From: Pedobacter frigidisoli
GTDB taxonomy: Bacteria > Bacteroidota > Bacteroidia > Sphingobacteriales > Sphingobacteriaceae
Length of the DNA stretch: 64,000 nt
Direction of reading: 5' to 3'
Assembly (NCBI RefSeq): GCF_004331675.1
Contig: NZ_SJSN01000006.1
Location: 240,161 to 304,160 of the forward strand
The notes below the pieces were generated by a model. The model saw only the letters and a program-made list of their open reading frames with translations. It made no database searches and had not been told where the DNA came from. A program made the position numbers and the translations under genes. This document shows positions 27,495 to 36,692 of the stretch, piece after piece. Position 1 is the first letter of the stretch; the number at the start of each line of letters is the position of its first letter.

Positions 27495-28103
27495 TTATTT
27501 GTAAATTTCTAGTGACACAATATACGGCAAATTAATTAATTTGGATTGCTGCCTATCATAATTATTTGCACCAACAACTAACGCATTATTAACTGATAAA
27601 TTGTTGCTGTTGAGGATGTTCTGAAAAATCTCTACTTTTGATTGATTTAATTCCTCTGAGAAGTAAACAGTGAGGTATTTTTCAAGCCCGTTCCATTCTG
27701 TTTGCTTTATTTTATTAAGTTGTTGTTCTGGATTTCCTGCTGTTACAATAAATATTTGTTTGCGATCTAAAACCAATTCTTGCATAAACTCAAGCATGTT
27801 TTTATACAGTAATAACTTTAATGGCAAACGAGCATTTTGATGAAGCAGGTCGAAATTGTATTGATACTTTTTATCGATACCAAATTGAGCAGCCGTTTTT
27901 TCAAATAGCTGACCTGCGCCGTTTTCCTCAAATTCGGTTCTCATAAATTCGAGAACGGATGTTGCCAATTTCTGTTCGGTATATTCTACGAACTGTGCAA
28001 AAAGATAGTAAACCTGTAACAGGTAATCATTTTCCGGATAAAGCACATTATCTAGCTCAAAAATTACGATTTGTTTATCCTTAACATATTGATATGCATC
28101 CAT
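27495..28103 (-). CDS. HAD-superfamily-like protein with altered nucleophile motif
   Basis: 202 residues with the fold order of HAD hydrolases: motif I IVIFELDNVLYPE, motif II IFIVTAGNPEQQLNKIK and motif III-like ALVVGANNYDRQQ. In motif I the nucleophile aspartate is Glu16 (ELD rather than DLD), while Asp18 remains; motif III lacks the usual VGD. Phosphatase activity by the normal mechanism is therefore doubtful. It sits 1 bp after the pre-ATP-grasp-like gene and 2 bp before the S41 protease, so the three are probably co-made. Confidence 0.75.
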   Translation of the reverse strand: MDAYQYVKDKQIVIFELDNVLYPENDYLLQVYYLFAQFVEYTEQKLATSVLEFMRTEFEENGAGQLFEKTAAQFGIDKKYQYNFDLLHQNARLPLKLLLYKNMLEFMQELVLDRKQIFIVTAGNPEQQLNKIKQTEWNGLEKYLTVYFSEELNQSKVEIFQNILNSNNLSVNNALVVGANNYDRQQSKLINLPYIVSLEIYK

Positions 28104-28104
28104 G

Positions 28105-28581
28105 TTACAAAGTGAAAAGTTTTAGGTCCGCCGAAAGATCGTATCCAAACACCCCATTAAATTCAGGAGATTGTTTGAGCGGAATGGAATTATCGCTCGA
28201 AAAGATGCAATCTCCATGGATGTAAACCGCAAAATTCGGATATGCAGTTTTATCACTACTTAGGTAATTTGGAAGAACATCTGTCTCTGGTAATAAAACC
28301 TGAATACCGTATTCGCCAAATAAAACTGCCGATTTTGCCAATGGTTCTATTTCGTAATCGTGAAGTGGAATGATGCAATCTATAGATTCTGTGATGCAAA
28401 AATTCAATAAAATATGAGCGATGCTATCTTTATTTAAAATGCCCAATGAAGAGAAAACATAGTTTTCTGTGATAATTCCTGGCACATCACCATAATCTGC
28501 AAGCACAACAAAATGGTTTGGGAATGCTTTCATCAGCTTTAAAGCCTTAGCATTATTTCCTCCTGTAATTAATATTTTCAA
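28105..28581 (-). CDS. Pre-ATP-grasp-like protein
   Basis: 158 residues. The start MKILITGGNNAKALKLMKAF and later CIIPLHDYEIEPLA resemble the Rossmann-like pre-ATP-grasp domain found at the front of carbamoyl-phosphate-synthase-like enzymes. The ATP-grasp part itself is absent, so it has no obvious catalytic domain. Fused or adjacent pairs with HAD-like proteins exist, and here the HAD-like gene follows by 1 bp; a complex is possible. Function unknown. Confidence 0.6.
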   Translation of the reverse strand: MKILITGGNNAKALKLMKAFPNHFVVLADYGDVPGIITENYVFSSLGILNKDSIAHILLNFCITESIDCIIPLHDYEIEPLAKSAVLFGEYGIQVLLPETDVLPNYLSSDKTAYPNFAVYIHGDCIFSSDNSIPLKQSPEFNGVFGYDLSADLKLFTL

Positions 28582-28752
28582 ATTATATTATTGTATTTTG
28601 TGATTTTAATAATGTCTAAATTTAGTCTTTCAAAAAACAGTTTTCAATCCTATAAATCCATGATTCTTTTTTGATCTACCAATAAACATCTAGGTTTCCC
28701 TAGTTATAGCAGCCAAAGTCTTGAAAATCCCTAAATCCTCAAAATCTTGATC

Positions 28753-29403
28753 CTACACGATTAACCCATCTTTCATGGTTACCACACGATCGCTCGTTTT
28801 GGCCAAATGCTCATTATGCGTAACGATAACAAATGTTTGATGAAAATTATCACGTAAGCTAACAAAAAGTTGGTGCAGCGCCGAAGCATTTTCCGAATCT
28901 AAATTTCCAGATGGCTCGTCGGCAAGAATAATCGATGGATTATTAATTAAGGCTCTTGCAATGGCAACTCTTTGCTGCTCTCCTCCTGATAGCTGATTTG
29001 GTTTATGGTTCGCCCTATCCTTTAAACCGAATAAATCAAGCAGTTCTAAAGCTCGTGTTTCTGCCTGTTTTTTATTTGTTTTGGCGATAAAAGCCGGAAT
29101 ACAAATATTTTCTATCGCACTAAATTCGGGCAACAAATGGTGAAATTGAAATACAAATCCAATATTTTGATTTCGAAAAGCGCTTAATAAATCTCCACTG
29201 AGCTTGCTAACAACTGTACCCTTTAATTCGACAGCACCCTCATCTGGTTTATCGAGTGTGCCTAAAATATGCAATAATGTGCTTTTTCCAGCTCCAGACG
29301 GACCAATGATACTCACAATCTCCCCTTTTTGTACCTCGAAATTTACACCCTTTAAAATTTGTAGATTTCCGTACGATTTTCTAATTCCAGTAGCTTTTAG
29401 CAT
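28753..29403 (-). CDS. ABC transporter ATP-binding protein, LolD/MacB type
   Basis: 216 residues with all nucleotide-binding motifs: Walker [11 protein letters not shown]-loop [11 protein letters not shown], signature [15 protein letters not shown], Walker [13 protein letters not shown] and switch histidine [16 protein letters not shown] and EPSGNLD are typical of the LolD/MacB/FtsE class, which works with mechanically acting permeases rather than importers. It stands alone in this window, with no permease gene next to it. A role in lipoprotein release (LolD) is likely but not certain. Confidence 0.88.
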   Translation of the reverse strand: MLKATGIRKSYGNLQILKGVNFEVQKGEIVSIIGPSGAGKSTLLHILGTLDKPDEGAVELKGTVVSKLSGDLLSAFRNQNIGFVFQFHHLLPEFSAIENICIPAFIAKTNKKQAETRALELLDLFGLKDRANHKPNQLSGGEQQRVAIARALINNPSIILADEPSGNLDSENASALHQLFVSLRDNFHQTFVIVTHNEHLAKTSDRVVTMKDGLIV

Positions 29404-29539
29404 AGTTCAAATTTAATAAAAAAGCTTAAAGACAAAAGGTAAAACGGAAAGCAAAATGACTGAATCCTTATTCTGCCAACCTATCTCCTTAAACCCAACT
29501 ATGTTATAAAGAATTATTAACTGAAAAATTAAAATAAAG

Positions 29540-29570
29540 TTTGCAAATATCATTTTCTTATCTAACTTTG
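29540..29570 (+). promoter_or_regulatory. Bacteroidota promoter for the membrane protein/regulator cluster
   Basis: TTTG at 29540-29543, a 19-base spacer and TAACTTTG at 29563-29570 match the Bacteroidota housekeeping-type consensus TTTG-N19-TAnnTTTG exactly. The first gene begins 20 bases further on. Confidence 0.85.
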
Positions 29571-29590
29571 AAAAACAAAGCACTTTCAAA

Positions 29591-30226
29591 ATGAACAACC
29601 CAGAGGAACAATTAAACGCATTAAAGGATATTAGGCAAATGATGGATAGATCGACCAGATTTATCTCCTTAAGTGGTTTATCTGGTGTTTTTGCTGGAAT
29701 CATAGCGTTAATTGGTGCTTACTTTGCAAATGAGGAGATCAATAAGTTCATTGGCAAAAGAGGCTATGGATATGGGGTTGATGGCGAAAGTGATTTGGAA
29801 TTTAATCTTTTGAAACTTGGCGTATTTGTTCTGATAATTGCCTTAGCAGGAGGAATACTGTTCACCTATAGAAAGAGTCAGCGTAATAATCTTCCTATTT
29901 GGGATAAAACCTCGAAATCATTGCTCATTAATCTGTTGGTTCCTTTGGCTGCTGGCGGATTATTCATTATTGCCCTGCTTATCAATCATCCAAACACATA
30001 CAGTACCATCGCCCCTACTTGTTTAATATTTTACGGCTTGGCCCTAATAAACGCAAGTAAATATACTTATAGCGACATTCGTTATTTGGGTTATTGTGAA
30101 ATGATTTTAGGGTTGGTATGTATGTTTTATATTGGATATGGATTATGGTTCTGGGCTTTTGGCTTTGGTGTATTGCATATTTTTTATGGGCTGTTAATGT
30201 ATTTCAAATACGAGAGAGGCCAATAA
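29591..30226 (+). CDS. Conserved membrane protein of unknown function
   Basis: 211 residues with about six hydrophobic segments (for example SGVFAGIIALIGAYF ~30-44, LGVFVLIIALAGGILF ~75-90, LVPLAAGGLFIIALL ~120-134, and several after 145). The N-terminus (NPEEQLNALKDIRQMMDRS) is polar and helical, and a soluble loop lies at ~50-70. I do not recognise the family with certainty. It is the first gene of an operon with a winged-helix regulator 2 bp downstream and a DUF4173 protein after that, and has a clear promoter. Confidence 0.75.
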   Translation: MNNPEEQLNALKDIRQMMDRSTRFISLSGLSGVFAGIIALIGAYFANEEINKFIGKRGYGYGVDGESDLEFNLLKLGVFVLIIALAGGILFTYRKSQRNNLPIWDKTSKSLLINLLVPLAAGGLFIIALLINHPNTYSTIAPTCLIFYGLALINASKYTYSDIRYLGYCEMILGLVCMFYIGYGLWFWAFGFGVLHIFYGLLMYFKYERGQ

Positions 30227-30227
30227 G

Positions 30228-30524
30228 ATGAAGAACCCTATTGCAGATTTAAATAAGATATTCGACAGTCGGATTAGGTTAGGCGTAATGTCTATGCTGG
30301 TAGTAAACGATGAAATTGGTTTTAACGATTTAAAACAGATGCTCGAGCTAACTGACGGAAATTTGGCTTCACACTTGAACACTTTGGAGCAGGCAGAATT
30401 TATTAAGGTGCATAAAGGTTTTATTGGCCGCAAAACAAGTACTACCTACTCGATTACAGCGACAGGCAAACAAGCTTTTAAGGCTCATTTAGAGGCACTT
30501 GAAAAAATGATCAATAAACTTTAA
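30228..30524 (+). CDS. Winged-helix transcriptional regulator
   Basis: 98 residues, one winged helix-turn-helix domain of the short PF13601-like type: DSRIRLGVMSMLVVNDEIGFNDL, recognition-helix region LTDGNLASHLNTLEQAEFI and a wing with KTSTTYSITATGKQAF. It lies 2 bp after a membrane protein gene and before a DUF4173 gene, a pairing in which the regulator often controls its own membrane-protein operon. The signal is not visible. Confidence 0.85.
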   Translation: MKNPIADLNKIFDSRIRLGVMSMLVVNDEIGFNDLKQMLELTDGNLASHLNTLEQAEFIKVHKGFIGRKTSTTYSITATGKQAFKAHLEALEKMINKL

Positions 30525-30578
30525 GCTATTTTTTTTGACTATACACTTTGAATTACAAAGCACTTTTAAATTAATAAA

Positions 30579-32162
30579 ATGAAAAACAAATCCAACTTTT
30601 TGCTCCTAGCTGCCCTATTGGGCGGTTTGCTTTTTAACTTTCTTTTTTGGAAAGAAAGATTGGCGCTTAACCTATTTATTTACAGCGCCTATTTATTGAT
30701 GATCACTGTTATAAATCCTGATGTTATTAAAAGTACAAAACTAAAAATTTATGGTTTAGCTCATATTTTAGCGTCCGTACTTGTAGTTATTAATAATTCG
30801 GATTTAACATTAGTCAGCTACTATATAAGTTTGATTCTATTTATTGGTTTTGCCCATAACCAACAGATTCGAACAGTTTTCATTACTTTCCTTGCTGCCG
30901 TTATTCAAATGGTAACCGTTCCATTTAATGCTCTTCAAAACCTTAGTAAGGTCAGAATTGGAAATTTAAATCTAAAACCCGTTTTTAAACTAATCAAGTA
31001 TATCTTTATTCCCTTTATAATCGTAACCCTGTTTACCTGTCTTTATTCAGCTGCAAATGAAGTTTTTGGAAATGCAATAAATACCTTGCTTACCAATGTT
31101 TCTAATCTCATTTACGATGTTCTACATTTCTTCTTTAAAGATTTAATTATCAACCGCATAGCATTCTTCATTTTCGGTTTAATTTTATCTGGAGGATTGA
31201 TTATCACCTTTTTTAATAAAGGTTTAGCACTGGCAGAACTTAAGTACAAAGAGCAACTTTTAAGGATAAGAAGTGAGTTTAAGAAAAAAACGGTCTGGTT
31301 CGAGTTTGCCCAAGTATTTACTGGTGATTTATTATTGAGAAAACTAGCGCTCAAAACCGAATTCATTACAGGTTTGATTTCATTTATAGCGTTAAACCTA
31401 TTATTACTATTCCTTAACATTATAGATATCTGGTGGTTATGGTTGGGTAAAGGAAAGGCATTAGCCGAAACAAACTATTCGGCAGAGCTGCATGATGGCA
31501 CCAATGCTTTAATATTTAGTATAATAATGGCGATGGCCGTTATCGTTTATTTCTTCCGGGGAAACTTAAACTTTTATAGCAAAAGTAAAGTGTTAAGAAT
31601 TTTAGCCTACGCCTGGATGATTCAAAACTTTATTCTTATTATTTCTGTGTTTATTCGAGATGCCCACTACATCGAATTTCATGGCCTAACGCACAAAAGA
31701 ATAGGAGTAATCGTTTTTGCTATACTCTGCATTATAGGGTTGGCAACTGTTTACTTTAAAGTTGCCAAACAGAAAACATTTTTCTATCTCTTGAAAATTA
31801 ATGGCAACATCTGGTTTGTGTTGTTGCTTGCGTTCAGCATCATAAATTGGGATGTTTTTATAGTGAAATACAACTTGGCGCATAAAGAAACCATTGCTTT
31901 CGATTCTGATTATTTGCTGTCCCTATCTGATAAAACACTGCCCGTTTTGGATAAAAACAGAATGAAATTGCAACATACCGAGTCGAAAAGCGAATACGGA
32001 ACAGAAATAGCAAAACCCGAAACCTTAGCAGCTAATCAACAGAAATTAAATCAAAGAATCGGTTTTTTTAAAGAACGTTACGAAAGAGTGAGTTGGGTAT
32101 CCTGGAATTTACAGGATTGGACAACTGCTAAATATTTTAATAATAAGCAAATAAGAGACTAA
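30579..32162 (+). CDS. DUF4173/DUF4153-type multi-pass membrane protein
   Basis: 527 residues with about eleven hydrophobic segments and a soluble C-terminal tail of about 90 residues (DKTLPVLDKNRMKLQ, RERYERVSWVSWN-like). The layout matches the DUF4173/DUF4153 family by the central FRDAHYIEFHGLTHKRIGV region, which reads IRDAHYIEFHGLTHKR here. The function is not known. It is third in the cluster starting at 29591 and is followed by two smaller genes in the same direction. Confidence 0.82.
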   Translation: MKNKSNFLLLAALLGGLLFNFLFWKERLALNLFIYSAYLLMITVINPDVIKSTKLKIYGLAHILASVLVVINNSDLTLVSYYISLILFIGFAHNQQIRTVFITFLAAVIQMVTVPFNALQNLSKVRIGNLNLKPVFKLIKYIFIPFIIVTLFTCLYSAANEVFGNAINTLLTNVSNLIYDVLHFFFKDLIINRIAFFIFGLILSGGLIITFFNKGLALAELKYKEQLLRIRSEFKKKTVWFEFAQVFTGDLLLRKLALKTEFITGLISFIALNLLLLFLNIIDIWWLWLGKGKALAETNYSAELHDGTNALIFSIIMAMAVIVYFFRGNLNFYSKSKVLRILAYAWMIQNFILIISVFIRDAHYIEFHGLTHKRIGVIVFAILCIIGLATVYFKVAKQKTFFYLLKINGNIWFVLLLAFSIINWDVFIVKYNLAHKETIAFDSDYLLSLSDKTLPVLDKNRMKLQHTESKSEYGTEIAKPETLAANQQKLNQRIGFFKERYERVSWVSWNLQDWTTAKYFNNKQIRD

Positions 32163-32203
32163 GTAATTACTAAATAATAAAAAAATATTAATTCAATTAT
32201 ATC

Positions 32204-32512
32204 ATGAAAAATCAAAGAGAAATGAACCCATCAAACCTAAGAATTACAATTATTTTGACAGCAATCGCTTTAATCTTAGCTATACCACTCATTACTATGC
32301 AGTTTACCAACGAAGTAAATTGGACATTATCAGACTTTGTAGTGATGGGTATCTTGTTGCTCAGCACTGGTTTAGCAATTGAGCTTGTGATGAGAAATTT
32401 AAAAACCGGCACCTCCAGAACAATCCTTCTGGTAATCATTTTACTGGCTTTGTTCTTGATTTGGGCAGAATTGGCTGTTGGCATTTTCGGAACTCCGTTT
32501 GCAGGAAGTTAA
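32204..32512 (+). CDS. Small membrane protein, unknown function
   Basis: 102 residues with three clear hydrophobic segments (ITIILTAIALILAIPLI, FVVMGILLLSTGLAIELV, TILLVIILLALFLIWAEL) and a short basic N-terminus. It follows the DUF4173 gene by 41 bp in the same orientation and probably belongs to the same transcript. I recognise no family. Start could be the first or the second methionine (residue 7). Confidence 0.7.
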   Translation: MKNQREMNPSNLRITIILTAIALILAIPLITMQFTNEVNWTLSDFVVMGILLLSTGLAIELVMRNLKTGTSRTILLVIILLALFLIWAELAVGIFGTPFAGS

Positions 32513-32566
32513 CATAAAATATAAATACGCCAATTACACTGTAATTTTAATTCTAAAATAACATTA

Positions 32567-33265
32567 ATGAAAAAAGTACTCTCAATTACGATAGTCCTCC
32601 TAGTTGTTCTAATATCGGCATGTTCTAATGATAATAAAACCATTTCAACAACAGAGAAAATAACAAGTAAGGTCAAGTACGAGCCAAAAATAAAATATAG
32701 CTCCTCGATTATTATAGATAATACCGATATGGTTATGTACCCATTAAATTTAAACGACGGGGATAACGATAGCTATATAAGATCAGCTGAAGCAAACTAC
32801 TGGAATTTAATTTTTTATAATGTAAACTCTGGCAAGAGTGAATTGCTAACGTATAAAAAACTAATCATCAATAGCTTTAAAATTGGCCATAATGAATCTG
32901 GAGCAAATAGTTCAGCCTCATTTTCAGATCAATTTATTTATTATGAAATTATTAATTCTGATTATAATGGTGATAAAAAACTAACGGGGAACGATCCTAA
33001 AAAACTTTTCATCTCTAATCTCCAAGGAAAATCATTCCATCAAATTTCACCGAAAAACTACTCGATTTATACCTGGAAAATTGACAATAAGCATGATTTA
33101 ATTTTAATGAACCTAATCAAAGATTCCAATGGAGATAAGGAATTTAATGAAAAAGACGATGTTGAATATTTCATCTATAATTTAAAAGCAGGAAACCCTG
33201 CTAAACCTATTTTTGATGATGCTTTTAAAAAGGGACTAAGAGCATTGGCAAAAAAGGTTTTGTAA
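32567..33265 (+). CDS. Lipoprotein with Asp-rich, EF-hand-like stretches
   Basis: 232 residues with a lipoprotein signal (ITIVLLVVLISAC). The mature part has three acidic D-x-N/D-G-D-type loops: NDGDNDSYIRSAE (~70), DYNGDKKLTGND (~140) and DSNGDKEFNEKDD (~190), which look like calcium-binding EF-hand or dockerin loops. They are spaced too widely to form standard EF pairs. I recognise no named family. It is the last gene of the cluster and is probably periplasmic or surface-exposed. Confidence 0.68.
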   Translation: MKKVLSITIVLLVVLISACSNDNKTISTTEKITSKVKYEPKIKYSSSIIIDNTDMVMYPLNLNDGDNDSYIRSAEANYWNLIFYNVNSGKSELLTYKKLIINSFKIGHNESGANSSASFSDQFIYYEIINSDYNGDKKLTGNDPKKLFISNLQGKSFHQISPKNYSIYTWKIDNKHDLILMNLIKDSNGDKEFNEKDDVEYFIYNLKAGNPAKPIFDDAFKKGLRALAKKVL

Positions 33266-33305
33266 AATTGCAGGAACAAGTTGGCCAAGAAGCACAATCT
33301 TGGTA

Positions 33306-33392
33306 AACTAAACCCGATATGCGAGGAAAGCAACCGATTCTTCTTCGGTTGCTTGGAACATTAGCGGGGCTGTATTTTCCGATTAACATAAA
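33306..33392. repeat. Element of the AAACCCGA...GCGGG family
   Basis: Contains AAACCCGATATGCGAGG, an internal inverted repeat (AGCAACCGA with TCGGTTGCT) and GCGGGGCTGTATTTTCCG. Related arrangements lie near 48010, at 53321-54570 and at 63421-63675. Confidence 0.6.
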
Positions 33393-33426
33393 ACGTTCAT
33401 TTTCTAGAAAAAATCGGCATTTGCTA

Positions 33427-33457
33427 TTTGTTTAAAGGGTTTGAAATTGTAGCTTTG
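33427..33457 (+). promoter_or_regulatory. Bacteroidota promoter for sucC
   Basis: TTTG at 33427-33430, 19 bases, then TAGCTTTG at 33450-33457, an exact match to TTTG-N19-TAnnTTTG. The sucC ATG lies 17 bases further on. Confidence 0.85.
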
Positions 33458-33474
33458 GGCAAATTTTGTAGCAA

Positions 33475-34674
33475 ATGAATATTCACGAATACCAGGGTAA
33501 ACAAATATTAAAAAGTTTCGGTGTTAACGTTCAAGAAGGAATTGTTGCCGATACTCCGGAGCAAGCTGTTGAGGCTGCTAAGCAACTGAAGATTGATTAT
33601 AACTCTGATTGGGTTGTAATTAAAGCGCAAATCCACGCAGGTGGACGCGGTAAAGGTGGCGGTGTTAAATTGGCCAAAAACTTAGAGGAAGTTAAACAAC
33701 GTGCAACCGATATTATTGGTATGCAATTGGTTACGCCTCAAACCGGACCAGAAGGTAAATTGGTGAGTAAGATTTTAGTTGCTCAGGATGTTTATTATCC
33801 AGGTGCTTCAGAAACTAAGGAATTCTACGTTTCAGTATTGTTAGATCGTGCAAAAGGTCGCAATATTATCATGTACAGTACCGAAGGTGGTATGGATATC
33901 GAGGAAGTTGCTGAACATACGCCACACTTAATTTTTAAGGAAGATATCGATCCTAAGGTTGGCTTACAAGGTTTCCAAGCTCGTAAAATAGCTTTCAAAC
34001 TAGGTTTAAGTGGTGGTGCACATAAAGAAATGGTTAAATTTATAACAGCTCTGTATAAGGCTTATGATGCAACCGATTCTGCAATGTTCGAAATTAACCC
34101 GGTATTAAAAACTAGCGATGATAAAATTATTGCTGTTGATGCTAAGGTTGATTTAGATGAAAATGCACTATTCCGTCACCCTGATTATGCAGCAATGCGT
34201 GATACGATGGAAGAAGATCCGATGGAAGTTGAGGCAAGTGCTTCTAACCTAAACTTTGTTAACCTTGATGGTAATGTGGGTTGTATGGTTAACGGTGCTG
34301 GTTTAGCAATGGCTACCATGGATATTATTAAATTGGCTGGTGGTGAACCCGCTAACTTCTTAGACGTTGGTGGAACTGCAAATGCTCAAACTGTTAAAGC
34401 TGCTTTCAACATTATTTTGAAAGATAAAAATGTTAAGGCCATCTTAATTAATATTTTCGGCGGTATTGTTCGTTGCGATCGTGTTGCGCAAGGTGTTATC
34501 GATGCTTACCAAGAAATTGGTGATATTCCGGTTCCAATTATTTGTCGCTTACAAGGTACAAACGCAGTTGAAGCTAAAAAATTAATAGATGAATCTGGAC
34601 TTAAAGTTTACTCGGCAATTGCATTAAAAGAAGCTGCTGATTTAGTTACTAAAGTATTGGCTGAACAAGAATAA
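33475..34674 (+). CDS. sucC: Succinyl-CoA ligase (ADP-forming) subunit beta
   Basis: 399 residues, standard length, with the family start MNIHEYQGKQILKSFGV, the ATP-grasp region (AGGRGKGGGVKLA) and the C-terminal ligase domain (NGAGLAMATMDIIKLAGG, DVGGTANAQTVKAAF, NIFGGIVRCD). It forms succinyl-CoA synthetase with the alpha subunit in the TCA cycle. The alpha gene (sucD) is not adjacent, as usual in Bacteroidota. A clear promoter and a terminator bound it as a single-gene unit. Confidence 0.97.
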   Translation: MNIHEYQGKQILKSFGVNVQEGIVADTPEQAVEAAKQLKIDYNSDWVVIKAQIHAGGRGKGGGVKLAKNLEEVKQRATDIIGMQLVTPQTGPEGKLVSKILVAQDVYYPGASETKEFYVSVLLDRAKGRNIIMYSTEGGMDIEEVAEHTPHLIFKEDIDPKVGLQGFQARKIAFKLGLSGGAHKEMVKFITALYKAYDATDSAMFEINPVLKTSDDKIIAVDAKVDLDENALFRHPDYAAMRDTMEEDPMEVEASASNLNFVNLDGNVGCMVNGAGLAMATMDIIKLAGGEPANFLDVGGTANAQTVKAAFNIILKDKNVKAILINIFGGIVRCDRVAQGVIDAYQEIGDIPVPIICRLQGTNAVEAKKLIDESGLKVYSAIALKEAADLVTKVLAEQE

Positions 34675-34722
34675 TAAGCTTAAAGCGGAAAGAATAAAGC
34701 TTAAAGCAATATCATAAAGTAT

Positions 34723-34757
34723 AAAAACCTTTCAGTGCGAACTGGAAGGTTTTTTTG
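34723..34757 (+). terminator. Rho-independent terminator after sucC
   Basis: AAAAACCTTTCAGT pairs with ACTGGAAGGTTTTT (one G-T pair) around a GCGA loop, followed by more T. It lies 49 bp past the sucC stop. Confidence 0.88.
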
Positions 34758-35166
34758 TTTCCAAACTTTGCCGTCATTGCGAAGCCGATTTTTCTTCAGC
34801 TGTGGCAATCTAATTTGATAAGATACAATTATTTGAAAACCAAGCTACTGTATTCTTCGGTTGCGAAAGTCCTGCTATCACTGCAATCTTTTTGTTAGTG
34901 TCATGCTGAGCTTGTCGAAGCACTTCAACAAAAAGTATTTTCGTTTTATCAGGTTTATTTAATTTAGGTTAATCGTTTTTCGGTTAAAAAGTTCCCAACT
35001 AAACTGACGAAGTTCTGCCTCGCGATCGCTATATTTTTTTTACGGTAAAGTTACTAACTCTAAATAGCCTATTGCAAAGTAGAGTTAGTTACTTTTATTG
35101 GCCACTAAACTTCGAAACTAAACTTAAGAAATTCTGCCCCGCTATCACCTATCGAAACTTCTTAAG
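34758..35166. repeat. Gap with dispersed repeats between sucC and the DUF2975 operon
   Basis: GTCATTGCGAAGCCGATTTTTC near 34771 and GTGTCATGCTGAGCTTGTCG near 34898 belong to the families seen elsewhere in the window. Two GTTAGTTACTTT-like stretches and CTAAACTTCGAAACTAAAC lie near 35085-35120. No coding sequence is convincing. Confidence 0.6.
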
Positions 35167-35373
35167 TTAAAGTGATCGATACTCAAGAATATCACCAGGT
35201 TGACAATCTAGCACACCGCAAATGGCTTCTAAAGTCTCCAAGCGAATGGCCTTGGCTTTACCTGTTTTAATGATTGACAAATTAGACATCGTAATTCCAA
35301 CCCGCTCACTTAATTCGGTGAGCGACATTTTGCGACGGGCAAGCATTACATCTAAGTTTATGATAATTGGCAT
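35167..35373 (-). CDS. XRE-family helix-turn-helix regulator
   Basis: 68 residues forming one compact HTH (MSLTELSERVGITMSNLSIIKTGKA as the core, then LETLEAICGVLDCQPGDILEY). This short YozG-like type commonly lies beside DUF2975 membrane proteins, and here it is the last gene of the operon containing four of them, 14 bp after the preceding stop. It probably controls that operon; its operator is not identified. Confidence 0.93.
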   Translation of the reverse strand: MPIIINLDVMLARRKMSLTELSERVGITMSNLSIIKTGKAKAIRLETLEAICGVLDCQPGDILEYRSL

Positions 35374-35387
35374 TATTGGGTATAAAG

Positions 35388-35879
35388 TTAGATGGTTAAG
35401 TCGTTTTCTTGTTTCAACTCAATTCCTTTCTTAAATACAAAAGCAATAGTTAAAATCGTTAATCCAAAAATTAGTAGCCAAATTTGAAAATCAACATTTT
35501 TTACTATATCAAATAGTAAATCTTTATGAATACTTGATTGTTGTAAATATTCCAATCCATTGAATACAAACACCAGAAATGGCATAATGGTACAATACCA
35601 ACCTATTCTATTAAGAAGTTTACTATTCTCTTCAGTAAAAACGTTTCCAACCTCTACAGAATTTATAAATCGATACAAATAAACAAAAACCCTTGAACTC
35701 AGGAAACATATCAACAATATGAATAAGCCTTTAACAACACCAAAAACACTTGTACTACCGGCATCTTGATAGCCATCTGCAAATCCTCTAGATGCATCAT
35801 TTAAAGAAAACAGCACAACTGCAACCAGAGTGGTTATATAACCTAACTTTATAAGTCTAATTTGATTGATAGTTTTCAT
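35388..35879 (-). CDS. DUF2975 membrane protein 4 of the array
   Basis: 163 residues with four predicted membrane segments and the typical DUF2975 form. It is the one whose hydrophobic layout best fits the family (RLIKLGYITTLVAVVLFSL; GWYCTIMPFLVFVFNG; IWLLIFGLTILTIAFVF). It ends ELKQENDLTI, as do its three neighbours. The start is 1 bp from the previous stop. The role of the family is unknown; pairing with an XRE regulator suggests a sensing or stress function. Confidence 0.85.
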   Translation of the reverse strand: MKTINQIRLIKLGYITTLVAVVLFSLNDASRGFADGYQDAGSTSVFGVVKGLFILLICFLSSRVFVYLYRFINSVEVGNVFTEENSKLLNRIGWYCTIMPFLVFVFNGLEYLQQSSIHKDLLFDIVKNVDFQIWLLIFGLTILTIAFVFKKGIELKQENDLTI

Positions 35880-35880
35880 A

Positions 35881-36690
35881 TTATATTGTTAAATCGTTTT
35901 CTTGTTTAATTAGGACCGCTTCCATTATTACCTTGGAAAGAAGAATAATTATTATGCCTATCCCAACATTAGAAAGATCCACCATAGACCCACCACTGTT
36001 AAAACTCATTTCAATATTATTTATAATTTGATTCCCAACTAAAGACCTGGTATTTAAGTTTACATTATTCACGATTGTACCAGCAGTATATACATAGATT
36101 ATTTCAGTTAGTTCTCGGAGAATAAGAACCACACCAAACCATGTTATTAGCCTAAAACTTCTTACAATCAAAAAGTCACCTGCTAAATAAATATTAATTA
36201 GACTAATTAATATGATGAGCAAAATAAATATTAAGAACCCTCGAATTAACGCAAAAAATGCCCATAAGAAAGTATAAGTCTTATGATCAGAATTAACTTT
36301 TAAAAGTGCATATCCCATAAATGATATACTGTTCAATATTTCAACTGAATGATCGGCAGGGCCATTTTGTAGCTTATTTACAAATTTATTAACAACATCT
36401 GAATCTTGATATTTTTCATATAATTTGTGATCAGCATCTTTGTAAATCCTAACATTTCCTACAGTCTTTCCATTTTTATATTGAATAACAGTATCTGGTA
36501 AGCTTGTATGAAAATACATTGGCAATAAGTATCCCTTTTCTTTATCTCCAAACCGACCTCCATTTATTCTTATATAACTAGGGAAATTAAATATATTGCT
36601 TCCTATCTGTAGGATTATTGTTAGGCCAAAAAGAATGAGCCCTAAAATTAAAAGTGCCTTTATAATTCTGGCCAGCAGTTTATATTTCAT
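35881..36690 (-). CDS. DUF2975-like membrane protein 3 of the array, enlarged ectodomain
   Basis: 269 residues, longer than the usual ~160-200. After the first membrane segment (IIKALLILGLILFGLTIIL) there is an ~85-residue polar region (SYIRINGGRFGDKEKG ... DHSVEIL) probably outside the cytoplasm, then further membrane segments. It ends VLIKQENDLTI. It is 2 bp from the upstream paralogue. The extra domain has no recognised fold. Confidence 0.75.
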   Translation of the reverse strand: MKYKLLARIIKALLILGLILFGLTIILQIGSNIFNFPSYIRINGGRFGDKEKGYLLPMYFHTSLPDTVIQYKNGKTVGNVRIYKDADHKLYEKYQDSDVVNKFVNKLQNGPADHSVEILNSISFMGYALLKVNSDHKTYTFLWAFFALIRGFLIFILLIILISLINIYLAGDFLIVRSFRLITWFGVVLILRELTEIIYVYTAGTIVNNVNLNTRSLVGNQIINNIEMSFNSGGSMVDLSNVGIGIIIILLSKVIMEAVLIKQENDLTI

Positions 36691-36692
36691 AT

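Noticed and set aside
29413..29703. Minus-strand 96-codon frame upstream of the LolD-type gene
   Set aside because: It overlaps the start of the plus-strand membrane protein gene, which has a perfect promoter; it is a shadow.
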